Notes: generated by a model not told the origin, from the sequence alone. A DNA stretch of 7,628 nucleotides from Thermoplasmata archaeon (GCA_030043835.1 JASHWY010000061.1:1-7628); one strand, 5' to 3'. Shown: positions 1-6,232, counted from the stretch's first letter. Numbers and translations are program-made.

Positions 1-713
1 CCCTTCTTCAAACGCCCAACGACTGGGTGGATCAGGAGTCCATCGATGTCCTCCCGTTCGAGGGTGACTCGCTGAAGGTACTCGTGAGCCACGTGAGGAG
101 GGTTCCGGCACTGATAGGCGGCGACCGATGACCAACCCTTCGCAACGAAGAGCTCGCGCATTTCGGTCGGAGTCAGCTCGAATCGCCCGGCCGGAAGCGG
201 TAAGCGACGCAGAAGGTCCACGTCGCCCGCGAGGCACGTCTCTCCCCACTTCGCGAGATCCGACACGTTGGGGTGGACGGGATCGTTGGTACCGTAGATC
301 GACTGAGCCAGGTGGCTGCGGTCGTAGGAGAACTTTTCCCGGAGATTCAGCGCACCGATGAGGCGACCATCGCGGTCCTCGAGAGCGAGCGCTTCACCGA
401 CGGCGGCAGCGTCGATCACCTTGCGGTTCGCAGCGCCTGCCGGGGCGAGGAGAATGGGGATGGTCCACGGGAGGCCGCTCGGAAGGCGACCGGTACGCTC
501 GACGCTCTCGAGTTCTTCGGAGCCCATGAACCCCTCGAGGGGGCTGTAGGCGCCGATCCCGATCTTTTCGAGGTCGTAGAGCTCGTCCACCGAGGGGCGA
601 AGTCGGGGCAGGGCACCGAACTCCTGACTCCGACGCTCGATTTCGGCAGGGGGAACCCGGCGGTCCACTAGGCGGCCGCCGTGGGGCCTAGGTGCTTCGC
701 GAGACGGGTGCAC
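1..713 (-). CDS. sat: Sulfate adenylyltransferase (ATP sulfurylase), N-terminal 237 residues, cut by window edge
   Basis: This enzyme makes adenosine 5'-phosphosulfate from sulfate and ATP in the cytosol, the first step of sulfate activation; run in reverse it makes ATP during sulfur oxidation. The frame stays open from a TAG at 737-735 down to the left edge. The N-terminal PHGGRLVDR (residues 9-17) matches the usual start of the family and supports the GTG at 713. YSPLEGFMG (56-64) is typical. The nucleotide-binding signature QCRNPPHVAH (201-210) carries the HxxH pair H207/H210, and HPVVGRLKK (229-237) is the next conserved block. The C-terminal third is outside the window, so any zinc-binding cysteines and the downstream partners (APS reductase or APS kinase) cannot be judged. 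A TATA-like box 25 bases before the GTG suggests a leaderless transcript. The family call is firm; direction of the reaction in the cell is unknown. Confidence 0.95.
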   Translation of the reverse strand, partial: MHPSREAPRPHGGRLVDRRVPPAEIERRSQEFGALPRLRPSVDELYDLEKIGIGAYSPLEGFMGSEELESVERTGRLPSGLPWTIPILLAPAGAANRKVIDAAAVGEALALEDRDGRLIGALNLREKFSYDRSHLAQSIYGTNDPVHPNVSDLAKWGETCLAGDVDLLRRLPLPAGRFELTPTEMRELFVAKGWSSVAAYQCRNPPHVAHEYLQRVTLEREDIDGLLIHPVVGRLKK

Positions 714-733
714 CCCGCGTACCAGTGGGACCG

Positions 734-742
734 ACTATTTCC
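734..742 (-). promoter_or_regulatory. Possible TATA box of sat
   Basis: The minus strand reads GGAAATAGT here, centred about 25 bases before the GTG at 713. That spacing fits an archaeal TATA box serving a leaderless mRNA, the same geometry as at arsR and the TrmB gene. The match to a TATA consensus is weak, so this rests mainly on position. Confidence 0.35.
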
Positions 743-986
743 GCTCGTCTATGGGCTCAGTTTACGTGGGCGTCCTCCCGGCACCGCCACTATTGTTTGG
801 GACCGTCTACCGCCCGCGAACGGCGCTCTGAGTCTGCCGAAAGCGAGACGGAAGGGTGAAGCGTTAGACGAACACACTCGGCCGCGTAGCCGTCCGTCCC
901 GCCGCTGGTACAGAGCTTGGGCACGGGGTCCTGAGCGTAAGACCGAACCTTCCGACGGGAAACGGAATCGTTGAACGGGTCCACCC

Positions 987-1002
987 CGCCCTAGTTAGGG
1001 CG
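987..1002. repeat. Near-perfect 16-base inverted repeat
   Basis: The sequence CGCCCTAGTTAGGGCG has 7-base arms around a 2-base centre; as RNA it would form a 6-pair stem with a 4-base loop. It lies about 85 bases past the PEBP stop and about 270 bases before sat. It could be a protein-binding site or an RNA hairpin at the 3' end of the PEBP transcript. No T-run follows on the minus strand, so a terminator role is not supported. Confidence 0.4.
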
Positions 1003-1087
1003 ATTTCCCCGGCTCGGTCCGCAATCCTCGGTGAACCTCTCCGACGGACGGGCAATCCGGCTCCTGAGACGGGCGCTCGAATCGCGA

Positions 1088-1552
1088 CTAGCTCCTTCCG
1101 TAGGTCCCCATGAACTCGGCGGTTTCGATGGCCTTGGCCCGGGCCCCGTTCTCGATCTCCTTCGCACCGAGACCCGGGGCAGCTCCCAGCGGCTCGCGTA
1201 GGGCGTAGAGTCGAAAAAAGTACCGATGCGGCTTGCCTGGGGGTGGGGACGGGCCCCCGTAGCCGGACCTCTTCCAGCTATTGCGCCCCTGACTGCTTCC
1301 GTCCGGGAGCGACAGGTCCGTCGGGACCCCCTCAGGGAGCCCCTTCGCGGTTCCCGGTACGTCGTAGATGACCCAATGGACCCAGGTTCCCATCGGAGCA
1401 TCCGGGTCGTCGCAGACCAGCGCGAACGACTTGGTTCCCGGCGGGATCCCCTCAAAGAGGAGAGGAGGCGAGACGTCCGCTCCATCGCCCGAGTACTTTT
1501 TCGGAATCGTCTCTCCGCGCTTCCACTGCGGCGAACTCAACCTGAGCACCAT
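1088..1552 (-). CDS. PEBP family protein (YbhB/YbcL, Raf-kinase-inhibitor-like)
   Basis: This is a small cytosolic protein of the phosphatidylethanolamine-binding fold. Prokaryotic members bind small anionic ligands, and their physiological role is mostly unknown. Visible signatures are DPDAP (residues 49-53), the HWVIYDVP block (59-66), and GYGGPSPPPGKPHRYFF (97-113), which together form the ligand pocket. The 154-residue length is normal for the YbhB group, with no signal peptide or membrane segment. I chose the ATG at 1552 because GGGAG lies 8 bases before it; a GTG at 1579 would add nine residues (RGGQGEAR-type) with no family likeness. It sits 241 bases beyond the aquaporin gene on the same strand, which is too far to assume co-transcription with the arsenic operon. 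No link to arsenic is known for the family. Confidence 0.93.
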   Translation of the reverse strand: MVLRLSSPQWKRGETIPKKYSGDGADVSPPLLFEGIPPGTKSFALVCDDPDAPMGTWVHWVIYDVPGTAKGLPEGVPTDLSLPDGSSQGRNSWKRSGYGGPSPPPGKPHRYFFRLYALREPLGAAPGLGAKEIENGARAKAIETAEFMGTYGRS

Positions 1553-1560
1553 CCTTGCTT

Positions 1561-1565
1561 CTCCC
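1561..1565 (-). promoter_or_regulatory. SD site that sets the PEBP start
   Basis: GGGAG on the minus strand is 8 bases before the ATG at 1552. It favours this ATG over the in-frame GTG at 1579. Confidence 0.6.
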
Positions 1566-1671
1566 TGCCCTCCGCGCACGACGCAGGACCGACGTCCGCC
1601 GGGGTCAAGGGTCAGGGCAAATCAACCATTCGGTAGGAGGAGCCGGTTCCCACCGAGCATCCCTCCCCGAG

Positions 1672-1690
1672 GTTCGGGCCAGACCCGAAC
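1672..1690. repeat. Inverted repeat between aquaporin and PEBP genes
   Basis: GTTCGGG and CCCGAAC form a perfect 7-base stem around a 5-base loop. It lies about 104 bases past the aquaporin stop and 120 bases before the PEBP start. It could be a transcript-end hairpin for the arsenic operon or a binding site for PEBP control. No T-rich tract adjoins it on the minus strand. Confidence 0.4.
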
Positions 1691-1793
1691 GTCGCAGTTC
1701 TCGGCTCTGGGACCTCTGACGCGGCCGGGTCGCACGCTGTTCCCCTCGCCGAGCGCCTTGCGCAGAAGGGGGGTAGGGTCAAAGGCGGGTTCG

Positions 1794-2489
1794 TCAACGG
1801 GAATCGCCGACGCGTCCGGGTCCCCGGTCTGCCAGGTCGACCGCCCGCGGCTTCCAAACCACAGCGATCGCGAGCGCCGCCAGGGGGGCGGCCAACAGGT
1901 AGACCCATAGGTCGGTGTAGGTTCCGGACAACACGGCGGGCGCGAGACTGCGGGCCGGGTTCAGCGAGCTTCCGGTCCAGGGCCCGATGAGGTAGGTCGA
2001 AACGCCGACCGCTCCCGGAGGAAGCAAGATCCTCCAGCGGGCCGTGCCCTCTCCCCTATCGGCGAGGAGGAAGACGGCGGCCACCAGCAGCGCCGTGAAC
2101 GCGGTTTCCAGCCCGAAGGTACCCATGACATCAACGTTCGCAGGCAACGTCGCCCCCAGGTGGCTTCCTCCCCCTAAGGTGACGAGGACCAGGAAGCTCG
2201 CCAGAAACGCACCCCCGAATTGGGAGATCCAATATCCGGGCGCCTCCTTCCAGGCGATACGACCGCTGAAGGCGAGGGAGAGCGTCACCACGGGGTTGAG
2301 GTGAGCCCCGGAGATCTCGATGAAGAGAACGATCGGGATCAGGACCGCGAGGAACCACGAGACTCCCATCGCCCATTGGGGAATTCCACCGACGCGGCCA
2401 GCCGCTACGATCGTACCGGTCCCGATGCCGACGAGGAGGGCAGTGCCGGCGGCTTCGGCCGCCCAGCGAGAAGGCGCCTCCCGGTTCAC
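1794..2489 (-). CDS. aqpS: Aquaporin-family channel of the arsenic operon (AqpS-like)
   Basis: This 231-residue membrane channel belongs to the MIP (aquaporin/aquaglyceroporin) family, with six predicted membrane helices and two half-helix loops. The first signature loop is SGAHLNPVVT with NPV at 65-67 instead of NPA; the second is TGSSLNPARS with canonical NPA at 177-179 and the filter arginine R180. Its GTG start overlaps the arsC stop by four bases (GTGA), and a GGAG 9 bases upstream allows reinitiation. Placement behind arsR, arsM and arsC implies passage of uncharged arsenite, or of methylated trivalent arsenic, out of the cell down its gradient, as known for AqpS in the Sinorhizobium ars operon. 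Substrate is inferred from context, not from the sequence; water, glycerol or another metalloid acid are alternatives. The MIP family call itself is firm. The last 20 residues after the sixth helix are a charged cytosolic tail. Confidence 0.92.
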   Translation of the reverse strand: MNREAPSRWAAEAAGTALLVGIGTGTIVAAGRVGGIPQWAMGVSWFLAVLIPIVLFIEISGAHLNPVVTLSLAFSGRIAWKEAPGYWISQFGGAFLASFLVLVTLGGGSHLGATLPANVDVMGTFGLETAFTALLVAAVFLLADRGEGTARWRILLPPGAVGVSTYLIGPWTGSSLNPARSLAPAVLSGTYTDLWVYLLAAPLAALAIAVVWKPRAVDLADRGPGRVGDSR

Positions 2490-2935
2490 CGCGACGCGCT
2501 CCGAAGGCGTTCCGCGGTGATCCGGTCCGAGAGAACGAGCTCGGTCCGGAGCCCCTTCACGTGAGCGACGAGCCGGTCTCGGACGCGCCGGAAGCTGTCA
2601 TCATCGAGCTGGGAAGGATCGGGGAGGGCCCAATCTCGAAGCTCGAGCCCCTTGAGATGGGCCGGACAACTCGCGTCATCGAGACATCCCATCGTCACTC
2701 GTTCCCGGGCCCCGTCCATCATGGCTGTGGTGAGGAGCTGGGGAGGGTGGGGCGGAAGGGAGAGTCCCAGTTCCGCCAGCATGGGGGCGGTGCGAGGATT
2801 CGGGGCGGACGAGGGTCTCGTGCCGGCCGACGTGGCAATCCACCCAGGAGGTGGGTCGGCGTTGAACATCGATTCCGCCATGAGAGATCGGCAGGCGTTT
2901 TCGACGCAGATGAACAACACGGTCTTCGTCGGCAC
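2486..2935 (-). CDS. arsC: Arsenate reductase, low-molecular-weight tyrosine phosphatase type
   Basis: This cytosolic enzyme reduces arsenate to arsenite. The fold is that of the low-molecular-weight tyrosine phosphatase. The P-loop CVENACRS gives nucleophile C10 and R16 (CX5R). DWALPDP supplies the acid D106. C84 (VTMGC) and C90 (ASCP) correspond to the relay cysteines of the Staphylococcus aureus pI258 enzyme (C82 and C89), which points to thioredoxin-dependent reduction rather than the glutaredoxin type or a plain phosphatase. The 149-residue length is usual; the C-terminal 20 residues are variable. It starts at GTG 2935, six bases after the arsM stop; the SD GGTGA (2946-2942) contains that stop. 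Its own stop overlaps the aquaporin start. It supplies arsenite to both the methyltransferase and the channel. Confidence 0.93.
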   Translation of the reverse strand: MPTKTVLFICVENACRSLMAESMFNADPPPGWIATSAGTRPSSAPNPRTAPMLAELGLSLPPHPPQLLTTAMMDGARERVTMGCLDDASCPAHLKGLELRDWALPDPSQLDDDSFRRVRDRLVAHVKGLRTELVLSDRITAERLRSASR

Positions 2936-2941
2936 GGGGTC

Positions 2942-2946
2942 TCACC
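2942..2946 (-). promoter_or_regulatory. SD of arsC containing the arsM stop codon
   Basis: GGTGA lies 6 bases before the GTG start of arsC, and its last three bases are the arsM stop TGA. Ribosomes ending arsM translation are thus placed directly on the arsC initiation site. Confidence 0.6.
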
Positions 2947-3739
2947 TTCGGGGTTTCCTCGCGACAATGTTCGCCGGCACCACCCCGAGGGATGCCTGAC
3001 CCTGGAGAGTGTCCGGTAAGCCCTTGAACGACCCGAGGTCGACAACGACCCCGTGGAACCCGACCCGCTTTAAGAGGGCCTTGAGCGTCGTGGATCGGAT
3101 CGCCCCGGAGGAGCACGACGACCAAAGGGAAGGATCGGCGCGCTCGCTCCTCGAGATAGGGCGGGTTGCGACCACGTCGGAGACCTGGAGCCGCCCTCCC
3201 GGCCGCAACACTCGAAACGCCTCGCGGTAGACCGCCTGTTTATCGGGAGCAAGATTGATGACGCAATTCGAGACGATCACGTCCACCGAAGCGTCCGCGA
3301 CCGGCAGATGCTCGATCTCGCCGAGGCGGAACTCGACGTTGGAGTAATCGCCTCGCCGCGCGTTGGTCCGGGCCTTGGCCAGCATCTCGGGTACCATGTC
3401 GACGCCGATGACCCGCCCTCTCGGACCGACCTTCTTTGAGGCGAGGAAGCAATCGATTCCCGCCCCGCTTCCCAGGTCGAGCACGACCTCCCCCGGGGTG
3501 AGCGATAGGAGGGTAGTGGGATTGCCGCATCCGAGACCGAGGTTGGCCCCCGGCGGGAGGCTCGCGAGCTCTTCGGCAGCATAGCCTACCTTAAGCGATG
3601 CTTTCGAGTCGCCGCAGCAGGACGCCGTGTCCGGGGAGGACCCGCAACACCCCTCTCCCGACGCGATCTTGGCGTAGCGATCGCGCACCTGATCCCTTAG
3701 CGCGTCCGGCCTCGGCACCTTCGAAGCTCGGGGCGTCAC
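2942..3739 (-). CDS. arsM: Arsenite S-adenosylmethionine methyltransferase ArsM
   Basis: This cytosolic enzyme transfers methyl groups from S-adenosylmethionine to As(III), giving methylated and finally volatile arsenicals. The Rossmann methyltransferase core is seen in VLDLGSGAGID (motif I, near residues 86-96) and VIGVD (acidic D114). The arsenic-binding cysteines of characterised ArsM proteins have counterparts: GLGCGNP (C71), SNCVINL (C159) and SSCSSGA (C209). Two N-terminal CCG pairs (C31/C32 and C41/C42) add further thiols. The frame is open upstream to 3886, but that extension would run through the arsR coding sequence and is Arg/Gly-rich. I place the start at GTG 3739, which overlaps the arsR stop as GTGA and has GGGAGGG nine bases upstream, giving 265 residues. 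arsC follows after six bases. Whether the end product is mono-, di- or trimethyl arsenic cannot be read from sequence. Confidence 0.93.
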   Translation of the reverse strand: MTPRASKVPRPDALRDQVRDRYAKIASGEGCCGSSPDTASCCGDSKASLKVGYAAEELASLPPGANLGLGCGNPTTLLSLTPGEVVLDLGSGAGIDCFLASKKVGPRGRVIGVDMVPEMLAKARTNARRGDYSNVEFRLGEIEHLPVADASVDVIVSNCVINLAPDKQAVYREAFRVLRPGGRLQVSDVVATRPISRSERADPSLWSSCSSGAIRSTTLKALLKRVGFHGVVVDLGSFKGLPDTLQGQASLGVVPANIVARKPRR

Positions 3740-4104
3740 GGGATAGCGCCCTCCCGCCCTTCCTTCAAGCGGTAGTACATCCACTTCCCCTCGCGACGGG
3801 CGTCCACCATCCTCGCGGCGACGAGGACGGCCATGTGGTGGCTCACGGTGGCGTGGCTGAGACCTGTGGCCGCCTGAATCTCGCACGCGCAGAGCTCTCC
3901 ACGCCGCTTCAACAGATAGACCGCAAGGAGCCGGTTCTCGTCAGCGAGCGCCTTCACCTGGCGGAGAGCCTCGGGGAAGCCGGGAGCTTTAACGATCTTC
4001 TTGGCGAGAGCCTTGTATTCCGGAACGCAACCCTCCGCCTCGTCACCGGTGAGTCTCTCGAGACGTTCCCCGAGGACCTTGCGGTTCGTTGCCGCGGACA
4101 TCAT
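3736..4104 (-). CDS. arsR: ArsR-family arsenite-responsive repressor
   Basis: This is a winged-helix dimeric repressor of the ArsR/SmtB family. The core reads VKALADENRLLAVYLL, then GELCACEIQ with C72 and C74 (the CxC arsenite-sensing pair at the start of the recognition region), then LSHATVSHHMAVL (recognition helix) and RREGKWMYYRL (wing). Binding of As(III) to the thiols should release it from its operator. C26 near the N-terminus (GCVPEY) may be a third ligand. Three in-frame ATGs exist at 4122, 4104 and 4101. I chose 4104 because the TATA box at 4125-4134 is 26 bases upstream, making the ATG the likely transcript end; 4101 is nearly as good. The protein is then 122 residues. The stop overlaps the arsM start by four bases, and it leads the operon. 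Confidence 0.93.
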   Translation of the reverse strand: MMSAATNRKVLGERLERLTGDEAEGCVPEYKALAKKIVKAPGFPEALRQVKALADENRLLAVYLLKRRGELCACEIQAATGLSHATVSHHMAVLVAARMVDARREGKWMYYRLKEGREGAIP

Positions 4105-4117
4105 GTCGAGACATATC
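4097..4117. promoter_or_regulatory. Candidate ArsR operator over the arsR start
   Basis: The stretch GACATCATGTCGAGACAT at 4097-4114 holds three copies of a 5-base half-site in alternating orientation: GACAT, ATGTC, GACAT. The first pair is a palindrome with a 1-base centre and the second pair has a 2-base centre. A separate arm CATATC (4112-4117) pairs with GATATG (4134-4139) across the TATA box. A repressor bound here would cover the inferred transcription start and start codon. The repeats are seen directly; their use by ArsR is inference. Confidence 0.45.
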
Positions 4118-4124
4118 AACATGA

Positions 4125-4134
4125 CTATATGTAG
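4125..4134 (-). promoter_or_regulatory. TATA box of the arsenic operon
   Basis: The minus strand reads CTACATATAG, centred 26 bases before the ATG at 4104. It stands out from GC-rich surroundings. Position implies a leaderless arsR message starting at or within three bases of the ATG. Confidence 0.65.
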
Positions 4135-4236
4135 ATATGGGTCTACACGAACCTGGTGGCCGCCAGCCCCTCACCGCGTTGCGTCCGCGAACGGAATCGG
4201 CGGGTGGGGAGGGGAACCGGTCGGGTCCGAGGAGAC

Positions 4237-5511
4237 TCAGGCTGCGGTCGCTGTAAACAGGCAGCCTCGCGAGGCGTGCTTCGTGGGGTCGGGCTTAGAG
4301 ACCTCCCATCGGTGGCCGAGGCGGGTCTCGAGGACGCTCCGTAAGAGCGCGGGGCACATCACCCGACCGATCTCGGGCGAATCGCTCGTGCACGCGAAGC
4401 AACCCCGGACCTGGAGCGTGAGAGGTTTCTCTCGGACCATCGCGAGGTGGCCCATGGTGTGGGTCTCGTAATACCCCTGGAGGGCGCGCGTCACCTCTTC
4501 GGGCGTCCGTCCGTCGATCTGCTCGGCGATCTCGCGCCCCAGCTGCTTCGCGATGGCTTCGATGAGCTCCGGAAGGTGAAGATTAAACTCCTTGACGCCG
4601 GAGGCCCGCATCCCTAGTTTCGCGATCTCCTTGAGCCGCTGGAACGGGATCGCCTCCTTGCCCGCGACGACCGGTAGGACGGCCGCGGGGGGATTCTCGA
4701 TCTCGACGAATCGAGCTTCCGAACGGACGGCGGGGGTCCAGAGCCGTCGGTGGTAGTCGCGCGCGAGCTGGACGAACATGGGGGCTGACGACCAAAGGGC
4801 CACCTGCTCTTCGCCGGACCTTCCGAGCCCCTCCTCGCCGGAAACGTAAACGAGCGCGCCCGCACGGTCGACCACGACCGCCCGGTTCGTGATGGGGTTC
4901 GACGAATGCCGAAGCTCCGCGAACCCCGCGAAATGTTTCGCGTCGGAGAGGTTCGGCGGGTAGATCTCGGTGATGACACGGACCCGAACGCCGCGCTTGC
5001 TCGCCTCGCGGAGCGCCCGGTCGAGCCCTCCGTCGATGAACCCGCTGAGCGAGAGCCCGCTTGAGCTTAGGAGGATCCGACGTTCCGCGGTCCCGATCCG
5101 TTTCAAGAGGAACCGGTCGATCGTCTCCCGTCCTTCGAGCACCGCGAACTTGCGAGGGTCCCGGCCGTCGAGGTCAATCCGGCCTTCCTCCCAGTCCGCG
5201 AGGATCTTCTCGCGGCCGGCTTCCAGGGTCCTGAGGCGGTCGGATGCCCGGTGGATCCACCGATTGAGGAGATCGTCGGGGGACAGCGCGGCGAACCGTT
5301 GCGGTCTACCCCCGTTCGGCATCAAGAGGCCTTCCGACGACAACTGCTTGATGAACCGGTACGCCTCAACCCGGTTCACGGCCGAAAGGCGCGCGAGCTC
5401 GCTCGCGGTCTGGGGCCCCGCACGACACGCGGCGAGATACACCCGCGCCCCTTTTTCGGGAACGCCGTGCTCGATCAGAAGTTCCAGAAGGCCAGAACCC
5501 GGTCGGCCCAC
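4237..5511 (-). CDS. TrmB-family transcriptional regulator with a C-terminal cysteine-containing domain
   Basis: This 424-residue protein starts with a TrmB-type winged helix (about residues 5-75: LLIEHGVPEKGARVYLAA, then TASELARLSAVNRVEAYRFI), followed by a helical linker and a phospholipase-D-like sensor domain (about 120-260; KFAVLEGRETIDRFL, ILLSSSGLS, RVRVITEIYP). Archaeal TrmB proteins bind sugars or other small ligands there and control metabolic genes. The last 145 residues are not part of a standard TrmB protein. They hold C371, C374, C386 and C417 plus H351 and H355, and loosely resemble V4R or methanogen-output sensor domains; they may bind a metal or cofactor. The GTG start at 5511 has TTTTATC centred 25 bases upstream, indicating a leaderless message. 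It stands alone: uS2 ends 59 bases upstream and arsR starts 132 bases downstream with its own promoter. The ligand and target genes are unknown. Confidence 0.85.
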   Translation of the reverse strand: MGRPGSGLLELLIEHGVPEKGARVYLAACRAGPQTASELARLSAVNRVEAYRFIKQLSSEGLLMPNGGRPQRFAALSPDDLLNRWIHRASDRLRTLEAGREKILADWEEGRIDLDGRDPRKFAVLEGRETIDRFLLKRIGTAERRILLSSSGLSLSGFIDGGLDRALREASKRGVRVRVITEIYPPNLSDAKHFAGFAELRHSSNPITNRAVVVDRAGALVYVSGEEGLGRSGEEQVALWSSAPMFVQLARDYHRRLWTPAVRSEARFVEIENPPAAVLPVVAGKEAIPFQRLKEIAKLGMRASGVKEFNLHLPELIEAIAKQLGREIAEQIDGRTPEEVTRALQGYYETHTMGHLAMVREKPLTLQVRGCFACTSDSPEIGRVMCPALLRSVLETRLGHRWEVSKPDPTKHASRGCLFTATAA

Positions 5512-5532
5512 GAGAATCGAAGGCGTCCTGCC

Positions 5533-5539
5533 GATAAAA
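5533..5539 (-). promoter_or_regulatory. TATA box of the TrmB-family gene; also a T-run after rpsB
   Basis: The minus strand reads CCCCTTTTATCGG, with TTTTATC centred about 25 bases before the GTG at 5511. It lies 32-38 bases past the uS2 stop, so the T-run could also help end the upstream ribosomal transcript. Confidence 0.6.
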
Positions 5540-5570
5540 GGGGACGGGTACCGGTCGCCCTGGGGTGAGC

Positions 5571-6191
5571 TTATAGCGCGGCCTGGAAGTCGGCGATGGT
5601 CGGCGTGTACTCGATCTCGGCGCCGCCCGCGCGCGCCTTAAGGATCTCGCGGGCCAAGAGCCAGTAGACGGTCGCTAAGGCGACCCTCCCCTTGTTGTTC
5701 GCCGGGATCACGAGGTCGACGTTTCGGGTCTCGTTGTTAACGTCACAAAGGCCGACCACGGGGATGCCGATCGAGACCGCCTCGCTGAGCGCCTGCTGGT
5801 CGGTGGCGGGGTCGGTCACGAGAAGCACCTTCGGCTCGAAGTACTCGGCGAGGTTCGGATTCGTGAGGCACCCGGGCACGAACCGCTCGGCGAACGAGAC
5901 CGCCCCCACCGTCTTCGCGAAGACCCTCACCGGCTTCTGGCCGTACTGACGTTGCGAGACGACGAGGATCCGATCGGCCGGGAACCGGGCAAGGAACGCC
6001 GCGGCGAGGCGAATGCGTCGGTCCGTCTCGCGGACATCCAGGACGTGGAGCCCGTCGAACCGGACCTTGTAGACGAACCGGCGCATCGACGCCGACTTCT
6101 GCTGGGTGCCGATGTGCACCCCGGAGGTGAGGTACCTGTCTTCGGGGATCAGGAGCTCACCGGGGCGAGTGTCCTGGGCGTCGCTCGCCAT
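5571..6191 (-). CDS. rpsB: Small-subunit ribosomal protein uS2 (archaeal type)
   Basis: uS2 binds the 30S subunit between head and body and is needed for full assembly. Archaeal signatures run through the protein: [17 protein letters not shown] (residues 14-30), [22 protein letters not shown] (usually G-T-L at the cysteine position), and [19 protein letters not shown] followed by [19 protein letters not shown]. It lacks the bacterial coiled-coil insertion and C-terminal extension. I chose ATG 6191 (206 residues) because GAGGAG lies 6 bases before it. An in-frame ATG at 6227 would add 12 residues ([11 protein letters not shown]) and sit 5 bases after the enolase stop, but has no clear SD; it remains possible. 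Enolase directly upstream is the usual archaeal partner and both should be co-transcribed. It ends with TAA. Confidence 0.95.
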   Translation of the reverse strand: MASDAQDTRPGELLIPEDRYLTSGVHIGTQQKSASMRRFVYKVRFDGLHVLDVRETDRRIRLAAAFLARFPADRILVVSQRQYGQKPVRVFAKTVGAVSFAERFVPGCLTNPNLAEYFEPKVLLVTDPATDQQALSEAVSIGIPVVGLCDVNNETRNVDLVIPANNKGRVALATVYWLLAREILKARAGGAEIEYTPTIADFQAAL

Positions 6192-6197
6192 GCCCCG

Positions 6198-6203
6198 CTC
6201 CTC
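6198..6203 (-). promoter_or_regulatory. SD site that favours the shorter uS2 start
   Basis: GAGGAG on the minus strand, 6 bases before ATG 6191. The alternative ATG at 6227 has nothing comparable, and other internal genes here also have SD sites. Confidence 0.55.
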
Positions 6204-6232
6204 TACCAGCGTTTCCTCGTCGGGCATCGATG

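Larger units (their letters stand above)
714..1087. other. Gene-free stretch between the PEBP gene and sat
   Basis: I find no credible protein gene in these 374 bases. The open frames present on both strands are under 100 codons, rich in Arg/Ser/Pro, and match no family I know. I looked for a tRNA T-arm, RNase P and SRP RNA signatures and saw none. The stretch must hold the sat promoter at its low-coordinate end and the 3' end of the PEBP transcript at its high end. A short inverted repeat at 987-1002 is the only structure I noticed. Confidence 0.5.

Noticed and set aside
681..984. Small frames of 64-97 codons on both strands in the gap before sat
   Set aside because: Composition is Arg/Ser/Pro-rich, no SD or TATA in the right place, and no known motif.
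960..1085. Possible tRNA T-arm near the TTCAACGATT and CTCGAATCG strings
   Set aside because: No flanking stem pairs and no cloverleaf could be built on either strand.
1672..1690. Inverted repeat as a classical terminator
   Set aside because: No T-run follows on the minus strand and archaeal ends rarely depend on hairpins; kept only as a repeat.
3740..3886. N-terminal extension of ArsM to 314 residues
   Set aside because: It would lie wholly within arsR, is Arg/Gly-rich and unlike the family; GTG 3739 has a good SD and the GTGA overlap.
3598..4134. Plus-strand 178-codon frame opposite arsR and arsM
   Set aside because: Both minus-strand genes are clearly real with conserved motifs; the plus frame has none.
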